NCBI RefSeq assembly: GCF_932526225.1
Contig: NC_064043.1
Coordinates: 15,810,085 to 15,874,084, forward strand
Source: Nematostella vectensis
Taxonomy: Eukaryota > Cnidaria > Anthozoa > Actiniaria > Edwardsiidae
Length of the DNA: 64,000 nt
Direction: 5' to 3'
Shown: positions 19,101 to 32,300 of the stretch, piece after piece
Position numbering within the stretch: position 1 is the first letter of the stretch
Layout of the letters: every line of letters starts with the position of its first letter
Program-made: the position numbers and the translations under genes
Notes under the pieces: model-generated
Database searches by the model: none
Told to the model about the DNA's origin: nothing
What the model saw: the letters and a program-made list of their open reading frames with translations, nothing else

Positions 19101-22100
19101 ACCACAAAGAGTAAGTCTGAACAAAGAACAGACCACAAAGAGTAAGTCTGAACAAAGAACAGACCACAAAGAGTAAGTCTGAACAAAGAACAGACCACAA
19201 AGAGTAAGTCTGAACAAAATACAGACCACAAAGAGTAAGTCTGAACAAAGAACAGACCACAAAGAGTAAGTCTGAACAAAATACAGACCACAAAGAGTAA
19301 GTCTGAACAAAGTACAGACCACAAAGAGTAAGTCTGAACAAAGAACAGACCACAAAGAGTAAGTCTGAACAAAGAACAGACCACAAAGAGTAAGTCTGAA
19401 CAAAATACAGACCACAAAGAGTAAGTCTGAACAAAGAACAGACCACAAAGAGTAAGTCTGAACAAAGAACAGACCACAAAGAGTAAGTCTGAACAAAGAA
19501 CAGACCACAAAGAGCAAGTCTGAACAAAGAACAGACCACAAAGAGCAAGTCTGAACAAAGAACAGACCACAAAGAGCAAGTCTTAACAAAGTACAGACCA
19601 CAAAGAGTAAGTCTGAACAAACTACAGACCACATAGAGTAAGTCTGAACAAAGTACAGACCACAAAGAGTAAGTCTGAACAAAGAACAGACCACAAAGAG
19701 CAAGTCTGAACAAAGTACAGACCACAAAGAGTAAGTCTTAACAAAGTACAGACCACAAAGAGTAAGTCTGAACAAAGTACAGACCACAAAGAGTAAGTCT
19801 GAACAAAGAACAGACCAATATTTTTTGTACTCAGTGTTGCTGTCTTTTATAAATATCATGTTTCACAAGCCACAAAGCCCTGTGAACAGTGAGACCTGAA
19901 GTCTACTATTCAGACCAAAGTATACCATAGCACTCTACTAAAAATGGCCAGCCTAGGAAAGGGCTCAGCATACCTGTAATTGGCATCTGCGGTAGTGGTC
20001 TCCCAGCCTGTTACCCCTGGTTTTAGTTTTGAGTGTCATTATGCAATTTCCGTTTTTAATCCACAATACAGGAAAAGATGACCCAGAGACAATTGGTCCA
20101 GAAGGGATTGAGAAACTCTGTCAGGATCTTGATGTGGACCCTGAAAATGTGAGGATTGTTTAAATGTTGTTGATTGTGGAAATATGCATGGAATGTTTAT
20201 TCCGACCAATCACATGCAAGATATTAAAACAACATAATATCAACAAGTTTCAGTTGACAAAATTATCTCTATTTATCTGAAGACAATAAACATTCCATAC
20301 TGTACATATTTAAATGTGTAACAACCACACGATTAATGGAATTTTATTATTATTTCATATTGCAAGTGATACAACTCAGTCTATGCACATGGCCTTACTG
20401 TACAAATATCTTTTAAATGTGTTATGGGACGTACTTGAAGCTGTGGAGTGCAGAGAAAACTCCACTTGATGTGTATTTGATTTAGATTGTTGTACTTCAT
20501 TTATGCCTAGATCGTGATGCTGGTTCTAGCATGGAAACTGCAAGCTGAGACTTTGGGTTTTTTCAAATTCACAGAATGGGTCAAGGGAATGGGAATCTTA
20601 GAGTAAGTAGCGAGGTGCACAACATGAGCTTTTCATGAATTTTGTAGAATTCTCAGGAATTCTAGGATGCGTAATGCTAAGTACTGGGTAGCTGGTGTAA
20701 AAATTGTCCAATTCAAAGGAGGATTCGGGAACCAATTGAGTATCTTGTTTTTTTTAGGTTACAGCTATTTTTTAAAATTTTATCCCATATGTTGCCTCAA
20801 AGTTGAATGAAAGCAATTTAACAGATTCTGATTAAGGCTCTTTTAAATACAAGCTTTACTTGGTGTGTGTAGAATGTGTGTCATCTCGTTTTGATGTAGT
20901 GGTGGTTTCAGTGAGTTTTTTTTTTTGGGGGGGGGGAGGAGGGGGAAGTTAGATTGAGAAAGAAATCTATTTGAGCTTGATATGACATTGGAACAATGGA
21001 AATACTGTATAGGGGGACACCTTTTATACCCCTCCCTTTGGACCCGCCCCTGCAAGGATTTACACATCCAATTCATCTGCTTTTGTTTTTGATAACGTAT
21101 TAGTACACTATCCACATCCAACAGTCCTGTTTGATCATGCAGTTGATTTGGTCAATCATGTTAATCAGTTATTTGCTTATTACCCTTGGCTAACTGATTG
21201 TCTCATTGGATTTCATGGGTTTGAAGAATTCAAATATAAAAAAATCATCACTTCCTCAAAACAATTTTATGATTGTTTTCCTAATTATGATTGTTTTAAC
21301 TCTAGGTGTGATTCAACACCCAAACTGCAAGCCAGATTAGCAAGTCTCAAATCTTTAGTCCGTGACAGCGTAACTTTCAAAACAATATTTCGCTATGCCT
21401 TTGATTTTTGTAGGGTGAGTTTAAGTATAGTATTGTAGTATTATTGAAAGTTCTCAAAACTGGGTAATGTTGTAGTGAAATTTTATTTATAATTTCCCTG
21501 AAAACACCCACAGATGTTTTTTAAAATTAAAATGGCACTATCAAGTATAATATAAGCTGAATAACCATACATAATCAAACATTTAAATGTTCTTAGATTT
21601 GCTATGTACTAGCTAGCAGGACCAGAAGGGAAAATGCAAGCAAAGACATTTTCAACCAGTTTTAAAATTTCAGTATTTTTATCAAAACTCTAAAAAAGGA
21701 TGTTTGTGTGTGTGGCTAGTACAATCTCCCTCAAGGTGATACAACTAATTGGATATTTTGTCAGCAGCTACAGTTTAAAGACTGCCTATTTGCATTTTTT
21801 ACTGAGTTAAAGAAACCCAAGTAAAGAAAGCTATGTTTTTGCATAGGAAGAAAAATAAAAGAGATACTGACAAGTAGATGTAAAATTAAACTCAATTTAA
21901 TTCAAAAAGACAGAAGATTGATTTTTTCTGTAAAGTCCTTACAATCACAACTGATGGTTTCTTTTAACACAGAACCCTGACAAGCGTACTGTTGACATTG
22001 ATACGTCAATGGCAATGATGAAAGTGCTACTAGATAACAGGTGGTCACTCCTGGACCATTTTCTAGCTTTTTTACAGGTAAGCTTAGTTTATACGCTATG

Positions 22101-25100
22101 CCCAGGAAAGCTTAGTTTATACGGTATGCCTAGGTAAGCTTAATTCGGTTTGTGTGTACCATACGGTATACCCAGGTAAGCTAAATTCGGTTTGTGTATA
22201 CCATACGGTATGCCCAGGTAAGCTTAATTCAGTTTGTGTGTACCATACGGTATGCCCAGGTAAGCTAAATTCGGTTTGTGTATACCATAGGGTATGCCCA
22301 GGTAAGCTTAATTTGGTTTGTGTGTACCATACGGTATGCCCAGGTAAGCTAAATTCGGTTTGTGTATACCATAGGGTATGCCCAGGTAAGCTTAATTCGG
22401 TTTGTGTGTACCATACGGTATGCCCAGGTAAGCTTAATTCGGTTTGTGTATATTCATACAGTATGCCTGTATGTTTTAGCACAGTTTCTTGAACATGCTG
22501 CTCTTATGTGAGCAATTCCACATGAGAAACAAAAAAAATGGAAATTTCAAAATTCAAATTTCTGAATAGAATAAATTTTTCCACATTTGTACTCTCTCAT
22601 GTCTAGTATTTATGAATTCAACATTTTTCCCCTGATGTACATTCAGGGGGGGGGCACCAAACAACTAGACCAGCAAGGTTTATTGACTTCGGAAAAGGGC
22701 CTCACAACCACTACGTGGAATTCTTTTTATAACACTCAACATTACAATCATAAACCATTAATTCTATTCATGATGTACATCCATACATGTATGTAACTCT
22801 TTTAAAAAAGTATAACAAAAAAAAATAGTTACACATAGAAAATAATTTTAATTTGGGGGTCTGAGTTACAGACGTTACGTGTGATCACTCACAAAACAAG
22901 GTTTTATTTGTACTACAAGCAGAATTAAGATCCTTTTTGAATGGTACATATTCTCTGTAGTAGCAACATGAAAAACAAAGATATGGCAAAAGAAAGGGGA
23001 AAGTCATTTAATTAGTGAAAAAATGTTGTTACAGACTTTACACAAGAGCGTTACAGACGTTACATCTTGTTGCATTACAGACATTACTTCCCTTTATGTT
23101 AACAAAAAAACACTCAATATTTTATATTTTATGGTTTGAAACATCACTCCAATTTCTCCAAATTATCTGTCAAGGACATATTGAAAAATTTATGCTGGGA
23201 AAGCAGTTCACAAAATTACTATTTAAAAATTGCCCTATTGGGCTCCCAGTGGTTTTTAAAAACAATTATATTTACCTGGATCTAAAGATAAGAACAGGAA
23301 ATTTACCAGTAGCTTAAAGAGAAAGTTGTCAAAAGATATACAAAATGCAATAATGTTTTCAAAAAGTGTGTTTATTTGTATTTAGCAATCCAAGTACAAG
23401 GTGATAAACAGAGACCAGTGGTGTAATGTTCTCGAGTTCAGTCGTACGATAGAAGTGGATCTTTCCAACTATGACGAGGACGGTGCATGTGAGTGTTTCC
23501 CCTTAATCTTCTTCCCCTCACTAATCCCTCTTGAAATCCTTGCTTGCCTCCACTCCCCCTCCCCTCCTTTTGGAACTTCTTGACTGGCACCTGCTTGACT
23601 CAGGATGATATGAACGCAGAGATTCAAGAATGATGGTAGTTTCTTGGTGTTACGGAGCACCAGCACCAAAAACACAATAGAACAAAAGCCAAAAACAAAG
23701 ACCTTAGAACGAGACAATAAAATTGAGTACAAAGGCCTTGAGCACCAAAAACAAAGCTCTCCGTAACACCAAGGAATGCCCAGAATGATTGATTTCTCAC
23801 CCCACCGGTTTTAGACTTTATTATCTTTTTGAGTATAGGTGCTTAGGCATCCTATTCGCATCTTGGCGTTCGATTGTTTGTAGTTTGTATTTGAGCTGAG
23901 AAGGTCCAAACACATTGCCCCACTAATTGATCGAATAACGATTATGCACTTTTTAAGATTATTTACATTCACAACACACATTGTATAACGGTAGTGCAAT
24001 TAATTGTGCTGGGTATTTTAGTTTTGAGTACGAAAAGAAAAGGTGAAATTTGACATGTTGTTCAAAGTTTCGAACGATTTTAAGGAAAGCTACAATAGTC
24101 TAGTGGTCCGATCGTCTCTCTATCAATGCGAAATCTTTGTGAAGCACAGGTTCAAGACCAACCTTGACTATATTTTTATTCTCGTCATTTTTTTTCCCTT
24201 TTTCCCTTTCACTTTAAAGTTCCTAAACATATTTTCTTATGATTCACAAGAGACACAGTCAGAACAATGTATTTTATGAACAATTCTCGGATAGACTTCA
24301 AACTCTACAAAATCGCCAGCTATGCAGGCTGGTTGGCACCTAGACTCATGTACCCTTTGGGTACCTATTTTTTTCTTCTTGCTACAATGTAATTAAATTA
24401 AAAAAAGCAAGCAAGGTGACAAGCCATTCTCTTTCTGTAAAGTATCCTTTTTGCCTGCTTTGCATAAGACATTGTTAGAGGACAACACAGATTGCAAATT
24501 TGAAAAGTGTTTCTCTCTTTTAACGTGCTGTCTCCTGTCACCTCCCCCCATGGTCTATTCTTTTTCCGCTTGCCTTGTTCTGCCTATCCCAGTGTACTGA
24601 GGAACAAACTGTTTGCTTCTGGCTGAGCCCCTTTTCCTGTCACCTTCCCCCGCAGTCTATTCTTTTCCTCCTTGCGTATTTATGCCTATCCCAATGTATT
24701 GTATAAAACTGTTTGCCTCTTGCTAATACTGTCACCTCCCCCCATGGTCTTTTTGTATCAAGTGTTTGCCTCTAGCTAAATACTGTCACCTCCCCCCATG
24801 GTCTTTTTGTATCAAGTGTTTGCCTCTTGCTAATACTGTCACCTCCCCCCATGGTCTTTTTGTATCAAGTGTTTGCCTCTAGCTAAATACTGTCACCTCC
24901 CCCCATGGTCTTTTTGTATCAAGTGTTTGCCTCTAGCTAAATACTGTCACCTCCCCCCATGGTCTTTTTGTATCAAGTGTTTGCCTCTAGCTAAATACTG
25001 TCACCTCCCCCCATGGTCTTTTTGTATCAAGTGTTTGCCTCTAGCTAAATACTGTCACCTCCCCCCATGGTCTTTTCGTATCAAGTGTTTGCCTCTTGCT

Positions 25101-25424
25101 AATATTGTCACCTCCCCCCATGGTCTTTTTGTATCAACTGTTTGCCTCTAGCTAAATACTTTCACCTTCCCCCAATGGTCTTTTTGTATCAAGTCTTTTC
25201 CTCTTGCTAAATAGTGTCACGTCCCCCCATGGACTTTTCGTATCAAGTGTTTGTCTCTTGCTAAGAATTGTCACCCCCCCCCCCCCCCCCCCCCCCCATG
25301 GTCTATTCGTATCAAGTGTTTGCCGCTTGCTAAGCCCTTTCTCCTTATGTCAGGGCCCGTTCTCATGGACGAGTTCGTCGAGTGGTACAGGACGAACCAC
25401 ACAAGTCCACAGACACAGATATGA
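16191..25424 (+). CDS. DCUN1D5: DCUN1D5-like protein (DCN1/PONY family), complete, 8 coding exons
   Basis: DCN1-like proteins act as co-E3 factors that help attach NEDD8 to cullins. Coding exons: 16191-16267, 17475-17557, 20072-20148, 20511-20602, 21306-21414, 21973-22077, 23386-23488 and 25354-25424. All introns are GT/AG and phases join without a break, giving 238 codons, about the length of animal DCUN1D5. The N-terminus is basic ([18 protein letters not shown]), a nuclear-signal candidate. PONY-domain blocks are [20 protein letters not shown] (exon 3), [14 protein letters not shown] (exon 4), [12 protein letters not shown] (exon 5), [13 protein letters not shown] (exon 6), [12 protein letters not shown] and [10 protein letters not shown] (exon 7), and [12 protein letters not shown] (exon 8). 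The AATAAA sites near 25730-25760 fit the 3' end. Introns 1, 2, 6 and 7 are filled with tandem repeats. This is the only clearly intact gene of known family in the window. Confidence 0.95.
16436..16709. repeat. Five spaced copies of CCCTRARRGATAGCA in intron 1
   Basis: Copies begin at about 16437, 16481, 16524, 16632 and 16695, with a decayed sixth near 16728. Sequence between them is unrelated, so this is not a simple tandem array. Confidence 0.6.
16786..17215. repeat. Purine-rich minisatellite in intron 1 (31- and 43-bp units)
   Basis: Units contain GGGTAGAAGGAGAAGGGGGC with or without an extra GATGATGGTGG block. The + strand is almost entirely purine for over 400 bases. Minus-strand frames (Pro/Ser/Leu-rich) are artefacts. 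A related decayed version lies at 16300-16400. Confidence 0.85.
17786..19818. repeat. 31-bp minisatellite, about 65 copies, in intron 2
   Basis: The unit is about ACAAAGAACAGACCACAAAG plus AGTAAGTCTGA. Variation is minor (GAACA/GTACA, GTAAG/GCAAG). Because 31 is not a multiple of three and the unit has no stop on the minus strand, all three minus frames are open for hundreds of codons with a 31-residue period; these are not genes. Confidence 0.95.
22078..22470 (+). repeat. Minisatellite starting at the intron 6 donor and repeating CAG|GTAAGC
   Basis: Units start at 22078 (the real donor), 22106, 22134, 22176, 22218, 22260, 22302, 22344, 22386 and 22428: two of 28 bp, then 42 bp each. All but the second begin GTAAGC, and nearly all are preceded by CAG (TAG before 22134). 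Two unit types alternate (GTAAGCTTAATTC and GTAAGCTAAATTC), giving an 84-bp higher-order period. Confidence 0.95.
23643..23773. repeat. Short inverted-repeat element in intron 7
   Basis: CTTGGTGTTACGGAG at 23643-23657 is the exact complement of 23759-23773. Inside, GCACCAAAAAC occurs near both ends in the same orientation. It could be a small non-autonomous transposon; no clear target duplication. Confidence 0.5.
24700..25345 (+). repeat. 53-54-bp minisatellite in intron 7 running to the exon 8 acceptor region
   Basis: Units contain CACCTCCCCCCATGGTC, TTTTTGTATCAAGTGTTTGC and CTCTAGCTAAATACTGT; about 11 copies, the last with a run of 24 C at 25274-25297. Decayed related units reach back to about 24535. 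It stops about 10-20 bases before the AG acceptor of exon 8 (25353). Confidence 0.9.
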
Positions 25425-26336
25425 TCTTTGGTAAACATGGACAAGGATGCAGATGAGATATTTATTGGCCAAATCGTGTTATCTGCTATTATTTGGTATA
25501 ACAAGGGGTCCCAGACACGTGGGCATCCTGTGGTCTTATAGGGTCTTTCTAACGAACATGTGTGCAGGACACGCCAAGGAAACTTACATGATGCTGACTA
25601 TACCCATGAACCCTTGCGAAACGCTTCAACAGGAACCTTTATCTAATGCAGCAGCTGAAAGGACCTGGGCCGAGATGGCTTTCTGATTTTAACGCGCAGT
25701 GACTGTTTGTGTTGATCTATTAAAATTTGTAATAAATTTGTACAGAAATATACCACAAATAATAAAGGCTCTGATTCGTAACGACGACGAAAAAAAGATA
25801 TCATTTGCCTCACCCCCTTTCCCTACCCCCAGGTATTCCCCCTCCCCCAGGTATCCCCCCTCCCCTAGAAACCAGCCTGTAGCACAATAGTCTGCGTAGC
25901 AGTAATAATAATAATTGTTTCATTTTTGCTCTCGCAACATGGCTACATAGCATACAGAGTGTTCCTCCTTGAACGCTTTTGTAATCAGGATTTATACGTG
26001 ACTCCCTCACCTCTAGATAGAATATGAACCACCACCCTCCTTAGCCGCTCCAAGAGTTATGCGCTTCAGAGATTCGCTTTCTTGGTTACCGTTACGTTTC
26101 ATCACATTTTCTACTTCCTGATGAAAACACAATTTTGAGAAAAAAATCCTGTCAGACCGTGTTGACTTTCTCCTGCTTCTCCTCGTAAACCAACACAAAA
26201 AGCACTTATTTATAACTGGACCGATGTGAACACAATTATTTCAACACTGCGCGTCATGCGAGTGGACCATTCCTGCATGGAAATGAGCCGGAGATTCAGC
26301 GAGGATATATAAGGTTTTATCAACATCCGTTTGAAC
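25425..26336. other. 3' flank of the host gene
   Basis: AATAAA-type signals occur near 25730 (GTAATAAATT) and 25757 (AATAATAAAGG). A C-rich stretch with CCCCCAGGTAT repeats is at 25810-25870. No further gene is seen before the large array. Confidence 0.5.
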
Positions 26337-29300
26337 TAGTAGCGCTATTGAGTGGTTACGCTGTTTCGTCGTGTGGCGGGGAATCGTCACTAGTAGCGCT
26401 ATTGAGTGATTACACTGTTTCGTCGTGTGGCGGGGAATCGTCACTAGTAGCGCTATTGAGTGGTTACGCTGTTTCGTCGTGTGGCGGGGAATCGTCACTA
26501 GTAGTGCTATTGTGTGGTTACGCTGTTTCGTCGTGTGGCGGGAAATCGTCACTAGTAGCGCTATTGAGTGGTTAGGCTGTTTCGTCGTGTGGCGGGGAAT
26601 CGTCACTAGTAGTGCTATTGTGTGGTTACGCTGTTTCGTCGTGTGGCGGGAAATCGTCGCTAACAGCGCTATTAAGTGGTTACGCTGTTTCGTCGTGTAG
26701 CGGGGAATCGTCACTAGCGTTATTGAGTGGTTAGGCTGTTTCATCGTGTGGCGGGAAATCGTCGCTAACAGCGCTATTGAGTGGTTACGCTGTTTCGTCG
26801 TGTAGCGGGGAATCGTCACTAGCGTTATTGAGTGGTTAGGCTGTTTCATCGTGTGGCGGGAAATCGTCACTAACAGCGCTATTGAGTGGTTACGCTGTTT
26901 CATCGTGTGGCGGGGAATCGTCAGTAGTAGCGCTATAGAGTGGTAACGCCGTTTCATCGGGTGGCGGGGAATCGTCACTAGTAGCGCTATTGTGTGATTA
27001 CGCTGTTTCATCGTGTGGCGGGGAATCGTCACTAATAGCGCAATTGAGTGGTTAGGCTGTTTCGTCGTGTGGCGGGAAATCGTCGCTAACAGCGCTATTG
27101 AGTGGTTACGCTGTTTCGTCGTGTAGCGGGGAATCGTCACTAGCGTTATTGAGTGGTTAGGCTGTTTCATCGTGTGGCGAGGAATCGTCACTAGTAGCGC
27201 TTTTGTGTGATTACGCTGTTTCATCGTGTGGCGGGGAATCTTCACTAATAGCGCAATTGAGTGGTTACGCTGTTTCATCGTGTGGCGGGGAATCGTCACT
27301 AGTAGTGCTATTGTGTGGTTACGCTGTTTCGTCGTGTGGCGGGAAATCGTCGCTAACAGCGCTATTGAGTGGTTACGCTGTTTCGTCGTGTAGCGGGGAA
27401 TCGTCACTAGCGTTATTGAGTGGTTAGGCTGTTTCATCGTGTGGCGGGAAATCGTCACTAACAGCGCTATTGAGTGGTTACGCTGTTTCGTCGTGTAGCG
27501 GGGAATCGTCACTAGCGTTATTGAGTGGTTAGGCTGTTTCATCGTGTGGCGGGGAATCGTCACTGGTAGCGCTATAGAGTGGTTACGCTGTTTCGTCGTG
27601 TGGCGGGGAATCGTCACTAGTAGCGCTATTAAGTGGTTACGCTGTTTCATCGTGTGGCGGGGAATCGTCACTAATAGCGCAATTAAGTGGTTACGCTGTT
27701 TCATCGTGTGGCGGGGAACCGTCACTAATAGCACTATTGAGTGGTTACGCTGTTTCATCGTGTGGCGGGGAATCGTCACTAGTAGTGTTATTGAGTGATA
27801 ACGCTGTTTCATCGTGTGGCGGGGAATTGTCACTAGTGGCGTTATTGAGTGGTTAGGCTGTTTCGTCGTGTGGCGGGAAATCGTCACTAATAGCGCTATT
27901 GAGTGGTTACGCTGTTTCATCGTGTGGTGGGGAATCGTCTCTAGTAGCGCTATTGAGTGGTTACGCTGTTTCGTCGTGTGACGGGAAATCGTCACTAATA
28001 GCGCTATTGAGTGGTTACGCTGTTTCATCGTGTGGTGGGGAACCGTCTCTAGTAGCGCTATTGAGCGGTTACGCTGTTTCATCGTGTGGCGGGGAATCGT
28101 CACTAGTAGCGCTATTGAGTGGTTACGCTGTTTCATCGGGTGGCGGGGAATCGTCACTAATAGCGCTATTGAGTGGTTACGCTGTTTCATCGGGTGGCGG
28201 GGAATCGTCACTAGTAGCGCTATTGAGTGGTTACGCTGTTTCATCGGGTGGCGGGGAATCGTCACTAGTAGCGCTATTGAGTGGTTACGCTGTTTCATCG
28301 GGTGGCAGGGAATCGTCACTAGTAGCGCTATTGAGTGGTTACGCTGTTTCATCGGGTGGCGGGGAATCGTCAGTAGTAGTGCTATTGAGTGGTTACGCTG
28401 TTTCGTCGTGTAGCGGGGAATCGTCACTAGCGTTATTGAGTGGTTAGGCTGTTTCATCGTGTGGCGGGGAATCGTCACTAGTAGCGCTATTGTGTGATTA
28501 CGCTGTTTCTTCGTGTGGCGGGGAATCGTCACTAGTAGCGCAATTGAGTGGTTACGCTGTTTCATCGTGTAGCGGGGAATCGTCACTAGCGTTATTGAGT
28601 GGTTAGGCTGTTTCATCGTGTGGCGGGAAATCGTCACTAACAGCGCTATTGAGTGGTTACGCTGTTTCGTCGTGTAGCGGGGAATCGTCACTAGCGTTAT
28701 TGAGTGGTTAGGCTGTTTCATCGTGTGGCGGGGAATCGTCACTAGTAGCGCTATTGTGTGATTACGCTGTTTCGTCGTGTGGCGGGAAATCGTCGCTAAC
28801 AGCGCTATTGAGTGGTTACGCTGTTTCGTCGTGTAGCAGGGAATCGTCACTAGCGTTATTGAGTGGTTAGGCTGTTTCATCGTGTGGCGGGAAATCGTCA
28901 CTAACAGCGCTATTGAGTGGTTACGCTGTTTCGTCGTGTAGCGGGGAATCGTCACTAGCGTTATTGAGTGGTTAGGCTGTTTCATCGTGTGGCGTGGAAT
29001 CGTCACTGGTAGCGCTATAGAGTGGTTACGCTGTTTTATCGGGTGGCGGGGAATCGTCACTAGTAGCGCTATTGTGTGATTACGCTGTTTCATCGTGTGG
29101 CGGGGAATCGTCACTAATAGCGCAATTGAGTGGTTACGCTGTTTCATCGTGTGGCGGGGAATCGACACTAGTAGTGCTATTGAGTGGTTAGGCTGTTTCA
29201 TCGTGTGGCGGGGAATCGTCACTAATAGCGCAATTAAGTGGTTACGCTGTTTCATCGTGTGGCGGGGAATCGTCACTAATAGCGCAATTAAGTGGTTACG

Positions 29301-32300
29301 CTGTTTCAACGTGTGGCGGGGAACCGTCACTAATAGCGCTATTGAGTGGTTACGCTGTTTCATCGTGTGGCGGGGAATCGTCACTAGTAGCGTTATTGAG
29401 TAGTTACGCTGTTTCGTCGTGTAGCGGGGAATCGTCACTAGCGTTATTGAGTGGTTAGGCTGTTTCATCGTGTGGCGGGAAATCGTCACTAACAGCGCTA
29501 TTGAGTGGTTACGCTGTTTCATCGTGTGGCGGGGAATCGTCAGTAGTAGCGCTATAGAGTGGTTACGCCGTTTCATCGGGTGGCGGGGAATCGTCACTAG
29601 TAGCGCTATTGTGTGATTACGCTGTTTCATCGTGTGGCATGGAATCGTCACTAATAGCGCAATTGAGTGGTTAGGCTGTTTCGTCGTGTGGCGGGAAATC
29701 GTCGCTAACAGCGCTATTGAGTGGTTACGCTGTTTCGTCGTGTAGCGGGGAATCGTCACTAGCGTTATTGAGTGGTTAGGCTGTTTCATCGTGTGGCGGG
29801 GAATCGTCACTAGTAGCGCTTTTGTGTGATTACGCTGTTTCATCGTGTGGCGGGGAATCGTCACTAATAGCGCAATTGAGTGGTTACGCTGTTTCATCGT
29901 GTGGCGGGGAATCGTCACTAGTAGTGCTATTGAGTGGTTAGGCTGTTTCGTCGTGTGGCGGGGAATCGTCACTAGTAGTGCTATTGTGTGGTTACGCTGT
30001 TTCGTCGTGTGGCGGGAAATCGTCGCTAACAGCGCTATTGAGTGGTTACGCTGTTTCGTCGTGTAGCGGGGAATCGTCACTAGCGTTATTGAGTGGTTAG
30101 GCTGTTTCATTGTGTGGCGGGAAATCGTCACTAACAGCGCTATTGAGTGGTTACGCTGTTTCGTAGTGTAGCGGGGAATCGTCACTAGCGTTATTGAGTG
30201 GTTAGGCTGTTTCATCGTGTGGCGGGGAATCGTCACTGGTAGCGCTATAGAGTGGTTACGCTGTTTCGTCGTGTGGCGGGGAATCGTCACTAGTAGCGCT
30301 ATTAAGTGGTTACGCTGTTTCATCGTGTGGCGGGGAATCGTCACTAATAGCGCAATTAAGTGGTTACGCTGTTTCATCGTGTGGCGGGGAACCGTCACTA
30401 ATAGCGCTATTGAGTGGTTACGCTGTTTCATCGTGTGGCGGGGAATTGTCACTAGTAGCGTTATTGAGTGGTTAGGCTGTTTCGTCGTGTGGCTGGGAAT
30501 CGTCACTAGTAGCGCTATTGAGTGATTACGCTGTTTCATCGTGTGGCGGGAGATCGTCACTAGTAGCGGTATTGAGTGATAACGCTGTTTCATCGTGTGG
30601 CGGGGAATCGTCACTAATAGCGCTATTGAGTGATTACGCTGTTTCGTCGTGTGACGGGGAATCGTCACTAGTAGCGCTATTGTGTGGTTACGCTGTTTCA
30701 TCGTGTGGTGGGGAATCGTCACTAGTAGCGCTATTGAGTGGTTAGGCTGTTTCGTCGTGTGGCGGGAAATCGTCACTAATAGCGCTATTGAGTGGTTACG
30801 CTGTTTCATCGTGTGGTGGGGAATCGTCTCTAGTAGCGCTATTGAGTGGTTACGCTGTTTCGTCGTGTGACGGGAAATCGTCACTAATAGCGCTATTGAG
30901 TGGTTACGCTGTTTCATCGTGTGGTGGGGAATCGTCTCTAGTAGCGCTATTGAGTGGTTACGCTGTTTCATCGTGTGGCGGGGAATCGTCACTAGTAGCG
31001 CTATTGAGTGGTTACGCTGTTTCATCGGGTGGCGGGGAATCGTCACTAATAGCGCTATTGAGTGGTTACGCTGTTTCATCGGGTGGCGGGGAATCGTCAC
31101 TAGTAGCGCTATTGAGTGGTTACGCTGTTTCATCGGGTGGCGGGGAATCGTCACTAGTAGCGCTATTGAGTGGTTACGCTCTTTCATCGGGTGGCGGGGA
31201 ATCGTCACTAGTAGCGCTATTGAGTGGTTACGCTGTTTCATCGGGTGGCGGGGAATCGTCAGTAGTAGTACTATTGAGTGGTTACGCTGTTTCGTCGTGT
31301 AGCGGGGAATCGTCACTAGCGTTATTGAGTGGTTAGGCTGTTTCATCGTGTGGCGGGGAATCGTCACTAGTAGCGCTATTGTGTGATTACGCTGTTTCTT
31401 CGTGTGGCGGGGAATCGTCACTAGTAGCGCAATTGAGTGGTTACGCTGTTTTATCGTGTGGCGGGGAATCGTCACTAGTAGTGCTATTGAGTGGTTAGGC
31501 TGTTTCGTCGTGTGGCGGGGAATCGTCACTAGTAGTGCTATTGTGTGGTTACGCTGTTTCGTCGTGTGGCGGGAAATCGTCGCTAGCGTTATTGAGTGGT
31601 TAGGCTGTTTCATCGTGTGGCGGGAAATCGTCACTAACAGCGCTATTGAGTGGTTACGCTGTTTCGTCGTGTAGCGGGGAATCGTCACTAGCGTTATTGA
31701 GTGGTTAGGCTGTTTCATCGTGTGGCGGGAAATCGTCACTAACAGCGCTATTGAGTGGTTACGCTGTTTCGTCGTGTAGCGGGGAATCGTCACTAGCGTT
31801 ATTGAGTTGTTAGGCTGTTTCATCGTGTGGCGTGGAATCGTCACTGGTAGCGCTATAGAGTGGTTACGCTGTTTTATTGGGTGGCGGGGAATCGTCACTA
31901 GTAGCGCTATTGTGTGATTACGCTGTTTCATCGTGTGGCGGGGAATCGTCACTAGTAGCGCAATTGAGTGGTTACGCTGTTTCATCGTGTGGCGGGGAAT
32001 CGACACTAGTAGTGCTATTGAGTGGTTAGGCTGTTTCATCGTGTGGCGGGGAATCGTCACTAATAGCGCAATTAAGTGGTTACGCTGTTTCATCGTGTGG
32101 CGGGGAATCGTCACTAATAGCGCAATTAAGTGGTTACGCTGTTTCAACGTGTGGCGGGGAACCGTCACTAATAGCGCTATTGAGTGGTTACGCTGTTTCA
32201 TCGTGTGGCGGGGAATCGTCACTAGTAGCGTTATTGAGTGATTACGCTGTTTTATCGTGTGGCGGGGAATCGTCACTAATAGCGCAATTGAGTGGTTACG

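Noticed and set aside
17719-19859. Minus-strand frames of 291-694 codons (Leu/Cys/Val-rich)
   Set aside because: They are translations of a 31-bp minisatellite in an intron; all three frames are open with the same 31-residue period.
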